A DNA stretch of 64,000 nt from Mytilus edulis (GCF_963676685.1 NC_092348.1:27441386-27505385), one strand, 5' to 3'. Counted from the stretch's first letter, positions 37,763-50,240 are shown. Notes: a model not told the origin generated them from the sequence alone. Made by a program: numbers and translations.

Positions 37763-37849
37763 GAAAACAAGAATGTGCTAATTGATCCAATGTACAGGGA
37801 TGACCCATCCTACTATCATTTTCTACGTTCAGCGGACTGTGAAAACGGG

Positions 37850-38102
37850 ATAAAAACTCTAGTTTGGCATTAAAATTAGAAAGATCATATCATAAGGAAC
37901 TTGTGTACAAAGTTTCATGTTGATTGGATTTCAACTTCAACAAAAACTACCTCGACCAACAATTTTAACCTGAGGCGGGACAGACGGACGACTGGACGAA
38001 CGAACAGACAGACGAACGGACGGAACGGACGAACGGACAGAACGGACTAACGGACGGAACGATCACACAGACCAGAAAACATAATGCCCATAAATAGGGA
38101 AT
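37850..38102 (-). repeat. Family C repeat with GACGGACGAACG-rich block
   Basis: This is the reverse-oriented counterpart of 2,166-2,420: it ends CATAATGCCCATAAATAGGG and contains a purine-rich GACGGACG/GAACGGAC block at about 37,980-38,060. It separates the two parts of the AATGTTGAA minisatellite, so it may have inserted into it. Confidence 0.7.
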
Positions 38103-38537
38103 ACAAATGTTTATTAATGTTGCAGGTTGAAATCGAATGTTTAATGTTAAAATGAATGCTAAAAAACTTAAAAATGAATGTTGAATGGTGAATGTTGAAC
38201 CAGCTTGACATCCATCAACTTTCTTAAACTTATAATTCTTGCAATTTACAGAATAGACTGTTTTGGATTTTTAAATGTCTCAAATGTTCTACATTGTTAT
38301 TTTTTTAAACGTTCAATCACAAGCAAACTTGATGAAGGCGTTTCAAAAAGCCTTTGGGATGAACACTGTATTTTTCAGATTAGTTTTTTTCCCTATTAAA
38401 ACTAAAGCTACTTTTTCATCAGTAAATGTTAGATTATAGATAAATAGGGTACACGTTCTTGTATTTATCCTTATTGTTTATTTGAATAAAAAATATTTCA
38501 AATAAACTCAATATACACATGTATATTCTAATCTTAC

Positions 38538-38723
38538 CACAAAACGCCACGTTAGCAATAGAACCAGATGGACACATTAACCAACTGTCTGAGGTCGATT
38601 GATTCTGTTTGATGTGGTAGGTATTGTTACCCAGGAGAATATTAAACGATTGACCATTGTTTTCTAGAGACTTCATTTCCGCAACAGCATTTGCAAGCCA
38701 ATAGTAGCATGTCTGTGTGCCAT
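38538..38723 (-). CDS. Second Cys-containing extracellular exon
   Basis: This 186-bp phase 1-1 exon encodes GTQTCYYWLANAVAEMKSLE through NNTYHIKQNQ to SIANVAFC. It probably completes the domain begun in the previous exon. The in-frame Met inside is not a start. The fold is not recognised. Confidence 0.8.
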
Positions 38724-39751
38724 CTTAAATAAATAAGTGTGAATAGGAAAGTTGAAATTCGTTATCGCAAAAACAGTTGTTCAAACCTCATACTAAATGG
38801 CGGAGTTAGAAGCCAAATCAAGGTGATGGAATCGAATGAATTCTAAATTGAGCGAGATCGGATTTGTTCGACGGGATAACCGTCAGCCTCTTTGCGAATC
38901 TAGAATCAGTCAAACTATGACAATCGAGAATAGGAGATAGTCGTTGAAGTTGCAGATTTGACAACAATTTTGGGTATCTACGACTGCAAATGTCGCTAGT
39001 GAGGTGAGACAAACTATTCTTACATTAAGTCCCGTGACACTTTCTATTTTGTTGTAGCGCGCTGCGAAATTCGTAATTTGTAGGCGTTGTGAACACTACG
39101 GTGGTTCAGTCTTGGATTAAAGATGTTAAGACATCAATTACTTTGATAAACCTTCATAGAATTGCGTAAAAATTTAGACAAGACTGGAGCTTATAAGTCC
39201 ATAGTTAGTATCCAGAGAAAAGTTTGAAAATTTATATGCAAACTCTTTGATATTTAACATATAAAAGGTCTTAAAGTTTGGGCAATCAACATAACCAATG
39301 ACAGGGCTAATAGTTCTGCGGAACCTTAATCGAGCTTTTTGTTTAATTGTCAAAATTTTACTAAATATCGTACTTCATACATACGAATGTAATGAAAAAC
39401 GGGAGTATACTCAAATGTTCTGATTCCTTTTTTGTAATACAATAATACCTTGTTCTGACTTTTTATTTATTCATGATACGAACATACAAAGATGTCAATT
39501 TCAGAAAAAAACATATGAACATATGATAAGGATTAGAGTTGCTTAGTCCTTTTTTGAAAATAGATTGTAGTCACAAAGATACTACCTATATTGAACTAAT
39601 CATATTTTGTAACGTGAAGGAAAAACCGAAAAAAAAGACGAATGAAAAAAAGTCAATCACTTTTCATTCTAAGCTACATAAATAAAATTGTGAACATCTT
39701 TACAAACACCCAGACTTTTATAAGTATTATTCTAAACTATCCAAATCTTAC

Positions 39752-40009
39752 GTTTTGTGGTATTGCAGGCGATGGTAACAGAATATCCAATATAAACATT
39801 GTTGATATTACGCCTGGTACGCTGATAATTTTCATTACAATTATGAATCGCATAGTTTGTCATAATGCAAGATGCTGACATATAACATGACAACTGTTTA
39901 TATCCATTGCTTATTTTTGAAGCTATTGCCATTTCTGTTTCACTGTCACATTCCAATAAGTCGTAAAAAGAAGTATAGTTCACATAAACCATTAACGACT
40001 CTTGAATAT
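39752..40009 (-). CDS. Extracellular Cys-containing exon of the receptor-like gene
   Basis: This 258-bp phase 1-1 exon follows TTTTTGCTTTTAG and ends before GTAAGA. It encodes IQESLMVYVNYTSFYDLLEC, then a stretch with Cys in LSCYMSASCIM and HNCNENYQ, and ends YSVTIACNTTK. The fold is not recognised. It directly follows the sushi exon. Several Asn-x-Ser/Thr sites suggest glycosylation. Confidence 0.8.
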
Positions 40010-40234
40010 CTAAAAGCAAAAAATGTATTATAAAACGAACATTTGCATAATTGATCATGAGTACCATACATTTAATAAAAAGTCGCCCACAAATGAAGAT
40101 TAAAATGATTTTGGAAATCGCATGATTGAAAACCCTCTTTTTTATTAATTAGCATGAGGAGTTGTCATTTAAACAGAGAAAATTCTATATTTGCAATAAA
40201 TTTACCAGTATAAACAATCTAAACGATTACTTAC

Positions 40235-40348
40235 TGGAGCAAGATGGTAGTCGTGCATATGGATTTTCCTCTGTTTGAAAATCCCACAAATGAAATGTTT
40301 CATTTCCACACCGATAATCAGGCCTGACATCCTCATCAAACCAATAAC
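40235..40348 (-). pseudogene. 3' half of the interrupted sushi exon
   Basis: From the target copy at 40,348-40,343 the minus strand reads YWFDEDVRPDYRCGNETFHLW and continues to LPSCS before donor GTAAGT. The Y-x-CG...W...P-x-C pattern is the C-terminal half of a sushi (CCP) module. Confidence 0.88.
40343..40348. repeat. Left 6-bp target-site duplication AATAAC
   Basis: AATAAC directly precedes the left end TATGGAAGCG of the 20-kb element, and the same six bases directly follow its right end at 60,501-60,506. Confidence 0.85.
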
Positions 40349-40442
40349 TATGGAAGCGCATATGGTACACCCCTTGTAAAGTTATTTTGTTGCTAATAAG
40401 TCGGAATTATTAGTCAAGTTGTGTGTTATAAGCTGGAATCTT

Positions 40443-40740
40443 ATCATCAAGTTGAAGTCAAGTTGTCGGCATGATGTAGAAAAATTGTTTTACAATGTCG
40501 ACTTGCTGATATAAATATAATGGCATAGTAATAAGAAGCCGGCATGTTGAATTCAACTTGTTAATTTATTAAGTCGACAACTTGTTTATTTGATATTAAA
40601 TCATCATGTTGAAGTCAACTTGTCGGAATGCTACAGAAAAAGTTTTAATTACAATGTCGACTTGCTAATATAAATGTAAATGACATAAAATAAGAAGTCG
40701 ACTTGTTTATTAATTAAGTCAACTTGCTTATTTGATGTTA
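40443..40740 (+). repeat. Subterminal direct repeats with AAGTCGACTT-type palindromes, left arm
   Basis: Two units (40,443-40,599 and 40,600-40,740) each contain GTTGAAGTCAA(C/G)TTGTCGG, ACAATGTCGACTTGCT and an AAGTCGAC-type palindrome, and end in TTATTTGAT(A/G)TTAA. Repeated subterminal motifs are a usual place for transposase binding (inference). Confidence 0.7.
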
Positions 40741-40807
40741 ACTTTATTCGTTCTCACGGTCAGATTCCCACGGTCCGTATTTTACTTCCTGTGCTGACAC
40801 ATTAAAG

Positions 40808-40861
40808 ATGGAGATCGACAGCAACAACATCAGCGGGAGCAGTGGAAACGAGTCATAAGTA
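40808..40861 (+). other. Candidate 5' exon of the transposase gene with 16-codon ORF
   Basis: ATG at 40,809 opens a 16-codon frame (MEIDSNNISGSSGNES) whose TAA directly abuts a strong donor (TAA/GTAAGT). With acceptors at 41,539 (TCTATTTCAG) and 42,972 (TATGTTTCAG), it could be a leader exon. The same arrangement exists in the other arm. Confidence 0.35.
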
Positions 40862-42963
40862 AGTTTATATTTGTTTTCTTTGGAGACTTAGCGTTATATT
40901 TTAATATGAAGCAATACTGAACACAAAATGAAAAAGATCATAGGGAGAAAAAACGTTATTGTTTGAATGAACGGGCATTGAAAAGTTACAGTTTAACGTG
41001 ACCTGTGATAAGATCTAGAGTAAGACGTCTGCTATTATTAAAGATATATTCTACTTAAAGGGTTTCACCCCTCTCCCCACCATCCCATCACAAGTACACT
41101 ACCCGTTCTGTACGACTGTCAATGCAAAATGGAAAAAAACTGAATGGTCCCTCCCTTTCGCCTTTCAGAGTCCTTTGTAGATCAATCTCCATGACTCATT
41201 TAATTCATAACAGCTAAGCAAAAAAAAATTAGTAATCTAAACAAATAATTTGATTCACAACTAGCAGGGTGGATCTTGTCATTTATAAGGGTTGGGTATG
41301 GGGATCCTAGCCCACGATAAAGGGGAGTTCCAACTATATGTCCCCATTCAATTGCATTGATCTTCCAAATAAATGTAAAAAAGGGTTCCAACCCCTGACC
41401 CCCTGGATTCGCCACTAATGCCAGGTAGAAAAGCATGATGCGAAACGAAATATGTGTTCACTTTATTTTGATATTGACCGATTAGAAGATTTTGCTATTC
41501 ATTAAACATTTCAATTGAAGAAATATCGTCTATTTCAGCTGCTTGGTCACCTGCCCGTCTAATAAATGGTCAAAGACTATGGAATCAAGCAATATTTTAA
41601 AGGTAATGTTGAAAGTAAAACAAAGAAATATGTTGCTGACATCGAACATCAAATCAACACACTTTGGCTTAAAAACAAACAAAATTTGTCAAAACTTTCT
41701 TGTATAGTTTTTATAATGTTTTTCTTCATTTTAACTAATCAGCTCCATCTTCGTGGAAAGTATGAAAAAGGTTTAATACTGTATTGTGATTTATTTTTTG
41801 TAAAAACTGCACCTTAAACGGCCAAAAATTACAAAAAATAAAGGATTACCAAAATAGGAAAAATGAGCACACATTTACACGGCTCTAGCGAAAAATATAG
41901 TGAACCATGATATAAAGTTTTCTTCATATTTTGTCTAGCATGCGCAGTAAAAGCGAGACATGTAGGTACGGTTTTACAGGCGACGGTGAATATATGGCGT
42001 TAACATTACAACCAAGTTTGCTGTTCATGTCTTTATCTCGTGAAGCATAACGAGTAAGGTTCTTATATTTAGGATGCAGATTTCCTACATATTGTTCTTG
42101 CCAGTCAGTCATGTGCCATTTATCTTTGACCTATTTTAAATGCTTGAATGACCCTGAAGAACTCTAATAGTCAATTTTGCAACCGAGTTTACTGCTTAAG
42201 TCCATATCTCAAGAAATAGAAGTCTAAGGTTGATAATATTTGGCATTAACGTCTCCAACTACAAGGGGATGATAGTCTGAAGTGTAATTTTAGCTTTGAC
42301 TTAGGTTGATGATATTAGACAAGGAGGTTCCCCACTACCAGGGGATGTCATTTTGATACCTGTAATTTGATCTTGGCCTTGTTTTTATGGTTGATTGACT
42401 TTGACAATATGCGACCAAATTTTATAAATTAGTCAATGATTGATAAAGAACTAGATATCATGTTTAAGGAGGCATGATGTTACAACAAATTTAGCAAAAA
42501 TTGAAACATATTTTTTTCATAACAAATTTTATTCATTAGGTACACTATTCGTTGTTTCTTTAAGATATGGTACAAAAATCAACCAAACAAAATAAATTCG
42601 TTTAGGCATCAGATGACTTTTAAAATGTTTATTCGATTGCAATATGCTGGAAGAAGATATGTCCTCTTGTTTGAAAATGAAAACATGTTCAAATGTAAAA
42701 ATATCATATGCTTATACCTGATACCTATAACGGGTAAATTTAAAAATGAAATATGTTATAAATATCGCCATGAAGATTTATTTTGGATTGTCAAAACTTA
42801 CTGTGTATTTTTCCATTTCGTATTCCATTAAATGTGAAGGCGCAGCGCATTTCCTAGTAGTTGTATAGTAAGCTAATGACGTCACAGTGAACACCCTATT
42901 TAGATATCAAGCCAATCGGATTTTTCATTTTATCATTACATCATACGTGTAATTTCTATCTTT

Positions 42964-44214
42964 ATGTTTCAGTTACTCTGTTGTCTCCTTTGTGTTGCTG
43001 ATCATGACGTTACAGGAATACCTTACCCAGGCGATGATGCTTCTGTGCCTGAACTAGTCCAATACTATCATCAATTATGCTACACGTCCCTTCAAATATG
43101 TGGATTTCTCTTGTTTGTTCACGGAACATTCATGAGTTGTTCCATGTTAAAAAGACTTAAGAGAAGATTAAATATCAGACGGCGTAACAACCAGTCGCCA
43201 TTACCTACAGTTGTAAGGACAATCCTGGCTTTACACCGTAATGGCCTGTCTAATGTTGGATACAGGTATATGTGGAGGACTCTGAACATAGGCTTTGGAC
43301 TTTGCGTCACACAATCAAGAGCAAGGCTTTGCTTAAGAACAATAGACCAACAGGGTGTACTTAACAGATCACATCGAGTTCTTCGAAGGAGAGTGTACTA
43401 CAATAGAGGACCAAACTATCTGATTCATGTCGATGGTTACGATAAATTAAAACCCTACGGCATAGCTATACATGGGGCAATCGATGGATACTCTCGTAAA
43501 CTTTTATGGTTGATAGCAAGTCCCTCCAACAATAACCCCAGATATGTCGGTTACTGGTATCTTAATTGGATCAAACAAAGAAAGATGCTTCCAAGGGTTG
43601 TTCGATCGGATGCAGGAACAGAAAACGTCATAATGAGGGATTAACAAAGATCGTTGCGACATAATCAAAACGATGAAATGTCGGGACAAAATTCTTTTCT
43701 CGTCGGCAGATCTGTTGCAAATCAAAGAATAGAAAGGCTTTGGGGTACACTAAAAACGAGTTTCACCCAGTTTTGGAGAAACCGTTTCCAGGATTTCCAA
43801 GACACTGGACTTCTTAATGTATCGTGTCCAGTACATAAAGAATGTGTTCGATTTTGTTTCCTCTCCGTTATCCAACATCAATTGGACATGTTTGCTGAGA
43901 ACTGGAACTCACATAGAATAAGAAGACAACGTGCTGAAGTTGTAACACCAAGTGGTATTCCAAATATGTTATACTATCAGCCAGAGATCTTTGGTGGAAG
44001 AGACTGTTCATTTCCTTTACCATGTAACTTACAAACAATTGACAATCTCATAGAGGAATATACAGAGAACTTTCCAGAGCATGGCTGTAGCAATGAATTT
44101 ATTAACATTGTCGAGTTGCTTACTGGAAACAGACGAGATCAGTTTCCCATCATCACATCATACGATGACGCAGAGCTATTGTTTCGGACATTGATTGCTG
44201 CCTTACCGAATTGA
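42964..44214 (+). pseudogene. DDE integrase-like transposase, left arm copy, with a premature stop
   Basis: Same 416-codon frame as the right arm copy, but codon 227 is TAA (43,642-43,644) where the other arm has TTA (Leu). First part 42,964-43,644; the rest to 44,214 stays open after the stop. It keeps Asp157 (HVDGYD) and the intact second motif SDAGTEN with Asp216, but the stop comes before the catalytic Glu257 (NQRIERLW). The protein would be truncated and inactive unless read through. Confidence 0.85.
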
Positions 44215-46019
44215 ACATTTGCTATACATTTTTTATACAATAATGATTTTGCATAAACATTTTTTTAGAAATTAATTATATATATAATATAAGTTGGTTT
44301 GATATTTGGTTTTACCATACAAGAATTAAATCAAACAAAATTACTAGGAGTTACTATATACTGTTTCTTGGTCTAGATTTTTTGTTGTTGATTATGGTAA
44401 ATATAAAAGAAAATACTCTCTACGCCTAGTGCAGCATGATACGATCACATTTATCAAGGGAACAAACAGTAGGGCAAGTGTTGACACAAAGCTCATGCCT
44501 GATTTGTAACGCCTGGTCTCGGCACAAAAAAGTTTGCCAATGGGATATGATATTCCTATGTTGATCGCATTCGTTTGAATGGTTTTGTTTCTACTTTCTT
44601 GTACTCAAGGATCTAGTTTAATGACAAACTTTTTGCGCCAATACTTTAGGATATGAAACAAAAGACTATTAAGAGGCTGTATCGCTCACATCAACCGTGG
44701 CTACATAAGCCAGCCCAATTTAGACCCCGATATAATATGTATGTTCCCCGTTATTGCCCATCAAGGATGGATATAGCACTGCTTGAAAAGTGTTCATACA
44801 AAAACAAATGTTATCAAATTTGGTCTCAGTAGTTTTGTTTAAGATCTTTAATCCCCCTAGCCCTCAGCTCAGGGTCCAATGTTAAACTATGTTGTTAGTA
44901 ATTCCTGCAATCTTGGGTTATAGTCTTGAACCTACCAGACATAGTTTGCCTGTGCATTTTAAAAGATCATTGTGACCAAGTTTCATTGTAATTTGCACTG
45001 TACTTTTAGAAAATATCTTTCAATAAATTTCGCCATATGGTATAATCTCAACTACGTTCGTCACTGGCAATCAAGTTGGATTGTACCCTGTCCTGCCGAA
45101 CACAATTTTGCTAGAAGGCCATCCAATGATAAGTTTTGCTTCAATTTGCTTAGTAGTTTCTAAGAAGAAGATCTTTCTATGCATTTCCAAATAAGATGCA
45201 CTTACACTACGTTTTCCGCGGGCGGCCATCTACGATTGGAGACATACCTGACAGATATATTTATTGTAAGGATTTACTAGTAGTTTGTTTGCAATTAGTT
45301 CTATAAATTCTGTGTAAAAATGTGCTCCGTAGAGCGTAGCAAGTAACGACCGTATAAAGGGTACATTCGGGTAAGTGTTGACACAAAGTAAATGTAGACA
45401 TATTAAATTGCTAGACTCCATCTAATTCAATCGCCCCGAAAGGGCCAATCACATCTCTAGACCCGATTTGGGCCTCTTGTTTGTTGGAAACGATAAACAA
45501 AAAACTTAAAAAATTAAGTAAAACACAATGTATGAAATCTACAAAATAAAGATATAAATCTATAAAGTATACACATGTCGAACAACATTTTTCGTTTCAT
45601 CAAGTTGAAGCATTTTCAGTCTAGATCCTTTTTGGTACTCTTCTTTTTCAAAACCGCCAACAAATTACATAATCCATTAAAATACCTTCATATGATTTCT
45701 GTTCCAAACATCTTCATCAAAATCGGACAAAAAAAAATTGATTTCCAATTTGTTCTTGGTTCACCCCTTTTGGCCTTGTGTTTCTCAAAAACGGTAAATT
45801 CAACATCAAATATTTGAAACTATCTCCTACAGGGTCCAATGTGAAATCGTTGTTCCCCTCGGAGGCCTTGGATCAAACCAAAACCGGCCGGAAACAATTT
45901 GCAAAGGGAACAAGGTTTTGTTCCAATTGGTTGTTTTGAGCAACTGTTTAACTATGTTCCCGCTATGCCAGATCGTTTAAAAAGAATCAATACAAGAACC
46001 AATGTAAACAAGTTTGGTT
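44215..46019 (+). other. 3' part of left arm: degenerate repeats, no gene
   Basis: It contains old GGTCCAATGTTAAACTATG-type and GACCAAGTTTCATTGTAATT-type blocks that recur at 48.6-49.0 and 51.0-51.4 kb. The 60-80 codon ORFs here recur in the other arm because the arms are duplicated, which is not evidence for coding. Confidence 0.5.
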
Positions 46020-46164
46020 CCAATTGACCTATAATTGTTAATGTTTGTGTCATTTTGGTCTTTTGTGGATAGTTGTCTCATTGGCAATCATACCACATCT
46101 TCTTTTTTATAAGTAAGTTCAGAGAAGATATTTGAATGCATTTCATACAAGTGAGGCAGTTAGT

Positions 46165-46373
46165 AGATAGATATAGGAAGATGTGGTGTGAGTGCCAATG
46201 AGACAACTCTCCATCCAAATAACAATTTAAAAATTAAACCATTATAGGTTAAAGTACGGCCTTTAACACGGAGCCTTGGCTCACACCGAACAACAAGCTA
46301 TAAAGGGCCCCAAAATTACTAGTGTAAAACCATTCAAACGGGAAAACCAACGGTCTAATCTATATAAACAAAA
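46165..46373 (+). repeat. Family A repeat, truncated at the arm/spacer boundary
   Basis: It starts GATATAGGAAGATGTGGTGT and contains GGCTCACACCGAACAACAAG, then stops at TATATAAACAAAA, where the arm identity ends. The matching copy in the right arm continues. Confidence 0.8.
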
Positions 46374-46649
46374 TTTATTATGTCATCATTATTTCCCTTG
46401 TTTAAAACTATAAATTTCATATTTCTTTATTTGATGATTTAGATGAAGCTTATTCGCTATATATTTGTTAAATAGCATAGCTTTTGCTATTTGAATTCAT
46501 TGGTAAAGGATATCTATTTATATTGTAAAGTTTAATATTTGCACCGTCGCAAAACCTTTGAGAAACTTATATATTTTATAGAACTCGTTAACCGGATTTT
46601 AGGGACAAAAATGTCGGTTATTGATTGGGGATGTACGGCGACCGGGCGG

Positions 46650-47765
46650 GCGGCAATCAAATGTTGTCCGTGCATTAACTCATGAACCGTTCAACCAAAG
46701 CTTTTAAAATACTAATAACTAAATGAAGGTCAAGTTCAATAATGGCGAATTTGACTTTTACCGTTCAGGAGTTATGGTTCTTAAATGATGGAAAAATGGA
46801 GTTTCCAGTCGTGTCCGTGCATTAACTCATGAACAGTTCAACCAAAGCTTTTAAAATTTTAATATGTTGTTACTGACAACTAAAAAGTAAAATCACAAAA
46901 ATACTGAACTCAGAGGAAAATCAATTCGGAAAGTCCATAATCACATGGCAAAATCAAATAACAAAACGCATCAAAAACGAATGGACAAGAACTGTCATAT
47001 TCCTGACTTGGTACAGGCATTTTCAAATGTAGAAAATGGTGGATTGAACCTGGTTTTATAGCTAGCTAAACCTCTCACTTGTATGACAGTCGCATCAAAT
47101 TCCATTATATAGTCACCGATGCGTGAACAAAACAAACAGACATAATAGGTAAAAATGTCAAAAATAGGGGTACAGCAGTCAACATTGTGTTATCATCTTA
47201 ATCACTATAAAAACAACAAATGTAACGAAGAAGCACAAAAAGGCATACATCAAATTAACATCCTCATTTTGATTATATTATACGATTATATTTGTCTATG
47301 TAAAATGCACCCATCAAGGAAGGAGGGTATGGGTACTGGTGTAAAATTGCGCGTTTGAAATTCGCACAGGTAGACATGAAATAAATGAAGGTCAAGTTCA
47401 ATAATGGCGATTTTGACTTTTACTGTTCAGGAGTTATGGTTCTTGAAAGATAGAATATTGAAGTTTCCAGTCGTGTCCATGCATTTACACATGAACTGTT
47501 CTACCAAATCTTCCCAAATTTTAATATGTTATTATTGATGACAAAATGAAGGTCAAGTTCAATAATGACGATTTTGACTTTTACCGTTTAGGAGTTATGG
47601 TTCTTGAAAGAATGTGAAATGGCATTTCCATTCAAGTGGTTGCATCTAAGCTTTTCAAATTTTAATATGTTGATACTGATGACAAAGTGGAGGTCAAATT
47701 TGATACTGACAATTTTCACTTTCACCGTCCATCAGTTATGGTTCTTGTGATATTAGCAGGACAAA
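46650..47765 (+). repeat. 147-bp tandem array interrupted by a family B repeat
   Basis: Units contain GTGTCCGTGCATTAACTCAT, AAATGAAGGTCAAGTTCAAT and TTTACCGTTCAGGAGTTATG. Clear starts at 46,666 and 46,813 give the period. A foreign block at about 46,884-47,375 splits one unit, after which the units resume to about 47,765 with more divergence. Confidence 0.75.
46884..47375 (+). repeat. Family B repeat copy nested in the tandem array
   Basis: It contains AAAATCACAAAAATACTGAA, GACTTGGTACAGGCATTTTC and GGTGGATTGAACCTGGTTTT. It is the best copy of this family in the window. The 67-codon ORF at its end is not supported as a gene. Confidence 0.75.
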
Positions 47766-48209
47766 AATAAATGATAATAAATCCGGTTTGCTGTCGTTGT
47801 GACAGCCAGCCTCTTGTTTTAGATTATTATCTTGAATTCTCTAAGGATTGATATTCAGTCCAACCAAGGAAAGCCAAGCTCTCAAAACAGAATTTAGGTT
47901 AGTGCATTTGCTACATGCCTCCATAGTACATTAGTGCATTTGCTACATGCTTTCTAAGTACGAGTTTGAAGATATTGAATGCTCCATTTCTGATTACCTT
48001 TGGCATGTGATAATAAAAGTTGTACTTTGTTAATTAAATTATATATTGTTTTCAGTTTTTGGTTTTCATTCACTTAGATATATTTTAGCGCATCACATTT
48101 GGCATCAGTCATTTCTATTACATCAGTTTACAAACTAGAACTAGTATCTCAATTGTTTGTAAAACAATTGAAAGGTCTTTCCTGTTAAAGTGATGTTTTC
48201 GTAATGTAC

Positions 48210-48560
48210 TTTGTACGACCTTTCGTTTGATATACGACAAGCATACCTTCTAAAACTTTTCGCTTATAACACTTAATGGTCTCATCCGCCTAATTGTTTT
48301 TAGATCGGAAGTATGATATATGTAACAAAGAGTATATGAGCTTTCATTTTATATGCGACAACTCGATGTTCTAGAAAGTTTGATTTTTGCACTTAATAAC
48401 CCTATTCAACTTATTTTTGGAGGTCGGGAATTTGATATTTCATATGTTCATATCATGACCTTTCATTTGATATACAACAACCCTATCTTAAAAGAAAATG
48501 TATTGTTTGCATTCAATAACCCCATTGGCCAAGTAATTTCAGAGGAAAAGATTCTTCAAT
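48210..48560 (+). repeat. Diverged tandem repeat, about 3 units of 115-135 bp
   Basis: Units share GACCTTTC(G/A)TTTGATATAC, GACAA, and a CACTTAATAACCC or CATTCAATAACCCCATT block. The 70-codon ORF through it is repeat-derived. Confidence 0.6.
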
Positions 48561-49867
48561 GTTAAGGTCCTGTTATGTTTTGATATGTTACATGTATGTT
48601 GTCAACAATTTTTGTTTAGAAACGAACTTACTGGACTAACATTTTAAAGTGATCCAAGGACCATTGTGACTAAGTTTCAGAAAAGATCTTTGAAGTATTT
48701 TTCCTTATTAAAGGTCCATTGTTAAACTAAGTTCCATGATGTATGATATGTACTGGAACGGACCTTGACCTGTCGAACACAATTTTCAAAGGGTACCATT
48801 TAAGAGTCGTTGAGACCAAGTATGCTTCTAATTGACCATTTAGTTCCAGAGGGAAACAATTGTGAAAGTTTTACCATAGGTTTAAATGTTAAACTCTGTT
48901 AACAGCTGTTGGTCATCTTGGAAAATATCTTTGAATGTTTCCTATAGGGTCGAATGTTTTAATGTTTCCCTCTTGCGGTAATCTTGGATGGTACCATAAA
49001 CTGCTGACATAATTTAATCAAAGCACCGTAAGCGCTGTAGGCAGTTAACCAAAAACCAAGCCAAACATAATTATAAAAACTGTGGCAATGTTGCTTCAAT
49101 TTTTTTAAAGATTTTTTTTAAAATGAACAAACATTAGACAGTCATATATTGTACATTTATGTTCATTTAATGAATTAATCATTAAGGCAAATAATTCATA
49201 TTTTGTCAAAGTTTTAAAAGCATCGCATATATCAAGTATATTTTTTTCATGGTAATGAGTCTGCAGTGGTACAAGTTTGCAATGATTGTAGTTCTTCTAG
49301 TTGATAGTTAACGTTGGTATAAGTTGACTGTTAGTAGTTCAAGTTGCCTTTAGTAAGAGCTTGTAAAAGTATGAATGGACTTGCTTCCCTGGAAAGAAAA
49401 CTGAGTTTGTGTTCAACAGTACAAAAGTTATGAGACACAAATCAGACAAATGTTTACTACTACAAGGATCAAAGGTGAGGTCTGACTAACCTGTCCATAG
49501 TAAATGTTAATGTCCCCCACCTTCACCCCAAGTTTATGATGTCTGAGTTTGGAATAAAATGGCAGGTAATTATAAAAACAGTTGGTCAAACATTCTTGGG
49601 CTTGAAAGATATGTTTTCTTTATAATGAGCCATATGAAAATGCAAATTTTTATAGGACCAGTAATAATTCAAATTATAATTAAGGGAAATTCTTTAAACC
49701 TACTAATTATTTTCCATCAATAAAATTTTACAATTATCAAAAAAAAAATATTGTTGCATAATGCTGTTATGAAGTCTTTCAAACAAAACTTCAATAATTA
49801 TTCATTCCTATGGTCACCGAAAATTGGGCAAGATCTAGTACACGTTGGTTATGTCTATCAAAGTGAC

Positions 49868-50240
49868 ATAGATATAGGACGATATGGTGTGACTGCTAAT
49901 GAGACAACGCTCCATCCAAATAACAATTTCAAAAAAGTAAATTAGTATAGGTCAATGTACGGCCTTCAACACGGATCCTTGGCTCACACCGAACAACAAG
50001 CTATAAAGGGCCCCAAAATTACTAGTGTTAAACCATTCAAACGGGAAAACCAACGGTCTAACCTATAAAAAAAAAACGAGAAACGAGAAACACGTATAAA
50101 TTACATAAACAAACGGCAACTACTGTACATCAGATTCCTGACTTAGGACAGGTGCAGACATTTGCAGCGGGATTAAACGTTTTAATGGATCCAAACCTTC
50201 TCCCTTTTACAGAAACAATAGCATAACATCACAACATAGA
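49868..50240 (+). repeat. Family A repeat, long copy
   Basis: It starts GATATAGGACGATATGGTGT and contains ACGGCCTTCAACACGGATCC, GGCTCACACCGAACAACAAG and CATCAGATTCCTGACTTAGG. It is the same subfamily as the copies at the arm boundaries. Confidence 0.8.

Larger units (their letters stand above)
40349..46373 (+). repeat. Left arm (giant terminal inverted repeat)
   Basis: It is collinear and nearly identical to 54,476-60,500 in reverse orientation. Substitutions seen by hand include those at 43,615 (G here, A in the other arm, transposase strand) and 43,643 (A here, T there), with no indels. The inner end at 46,373 cuts through a family A repeat that continues in the other arm's flank. Between the transposase and the ends the arm has only short unsupported ORFs. 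Confidence 0.9.

Noticed and set aside
38434-38676. Met start of an 80-codon minus-strand gene at 38,676
   Set aside because: This Met is internal to an exon whose frame extends upstream to a phase-matched acceptor at 38,724.
41200-41436. Small ORFs present in both arms (for example 41,200-41,436 and 59,413-59,649) as conserved genes
   Set aside because: They match only because the arms are recent duplicates. They show no domain, codon bias or splice support.
43654-44214. A separate 186-codon gene downstream of the left transposase stop
   Set aside because: It is the continuation of the same transposase frame after the nonsense codon; the right arm reads straight through.
40349-46373. Each arm as a separate complete transposon with its own inner terminus
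   Set aside because: No copy of TATGGAAGCG or its complement was found near the inner ends, and the inner limits fall within a family A repeat.
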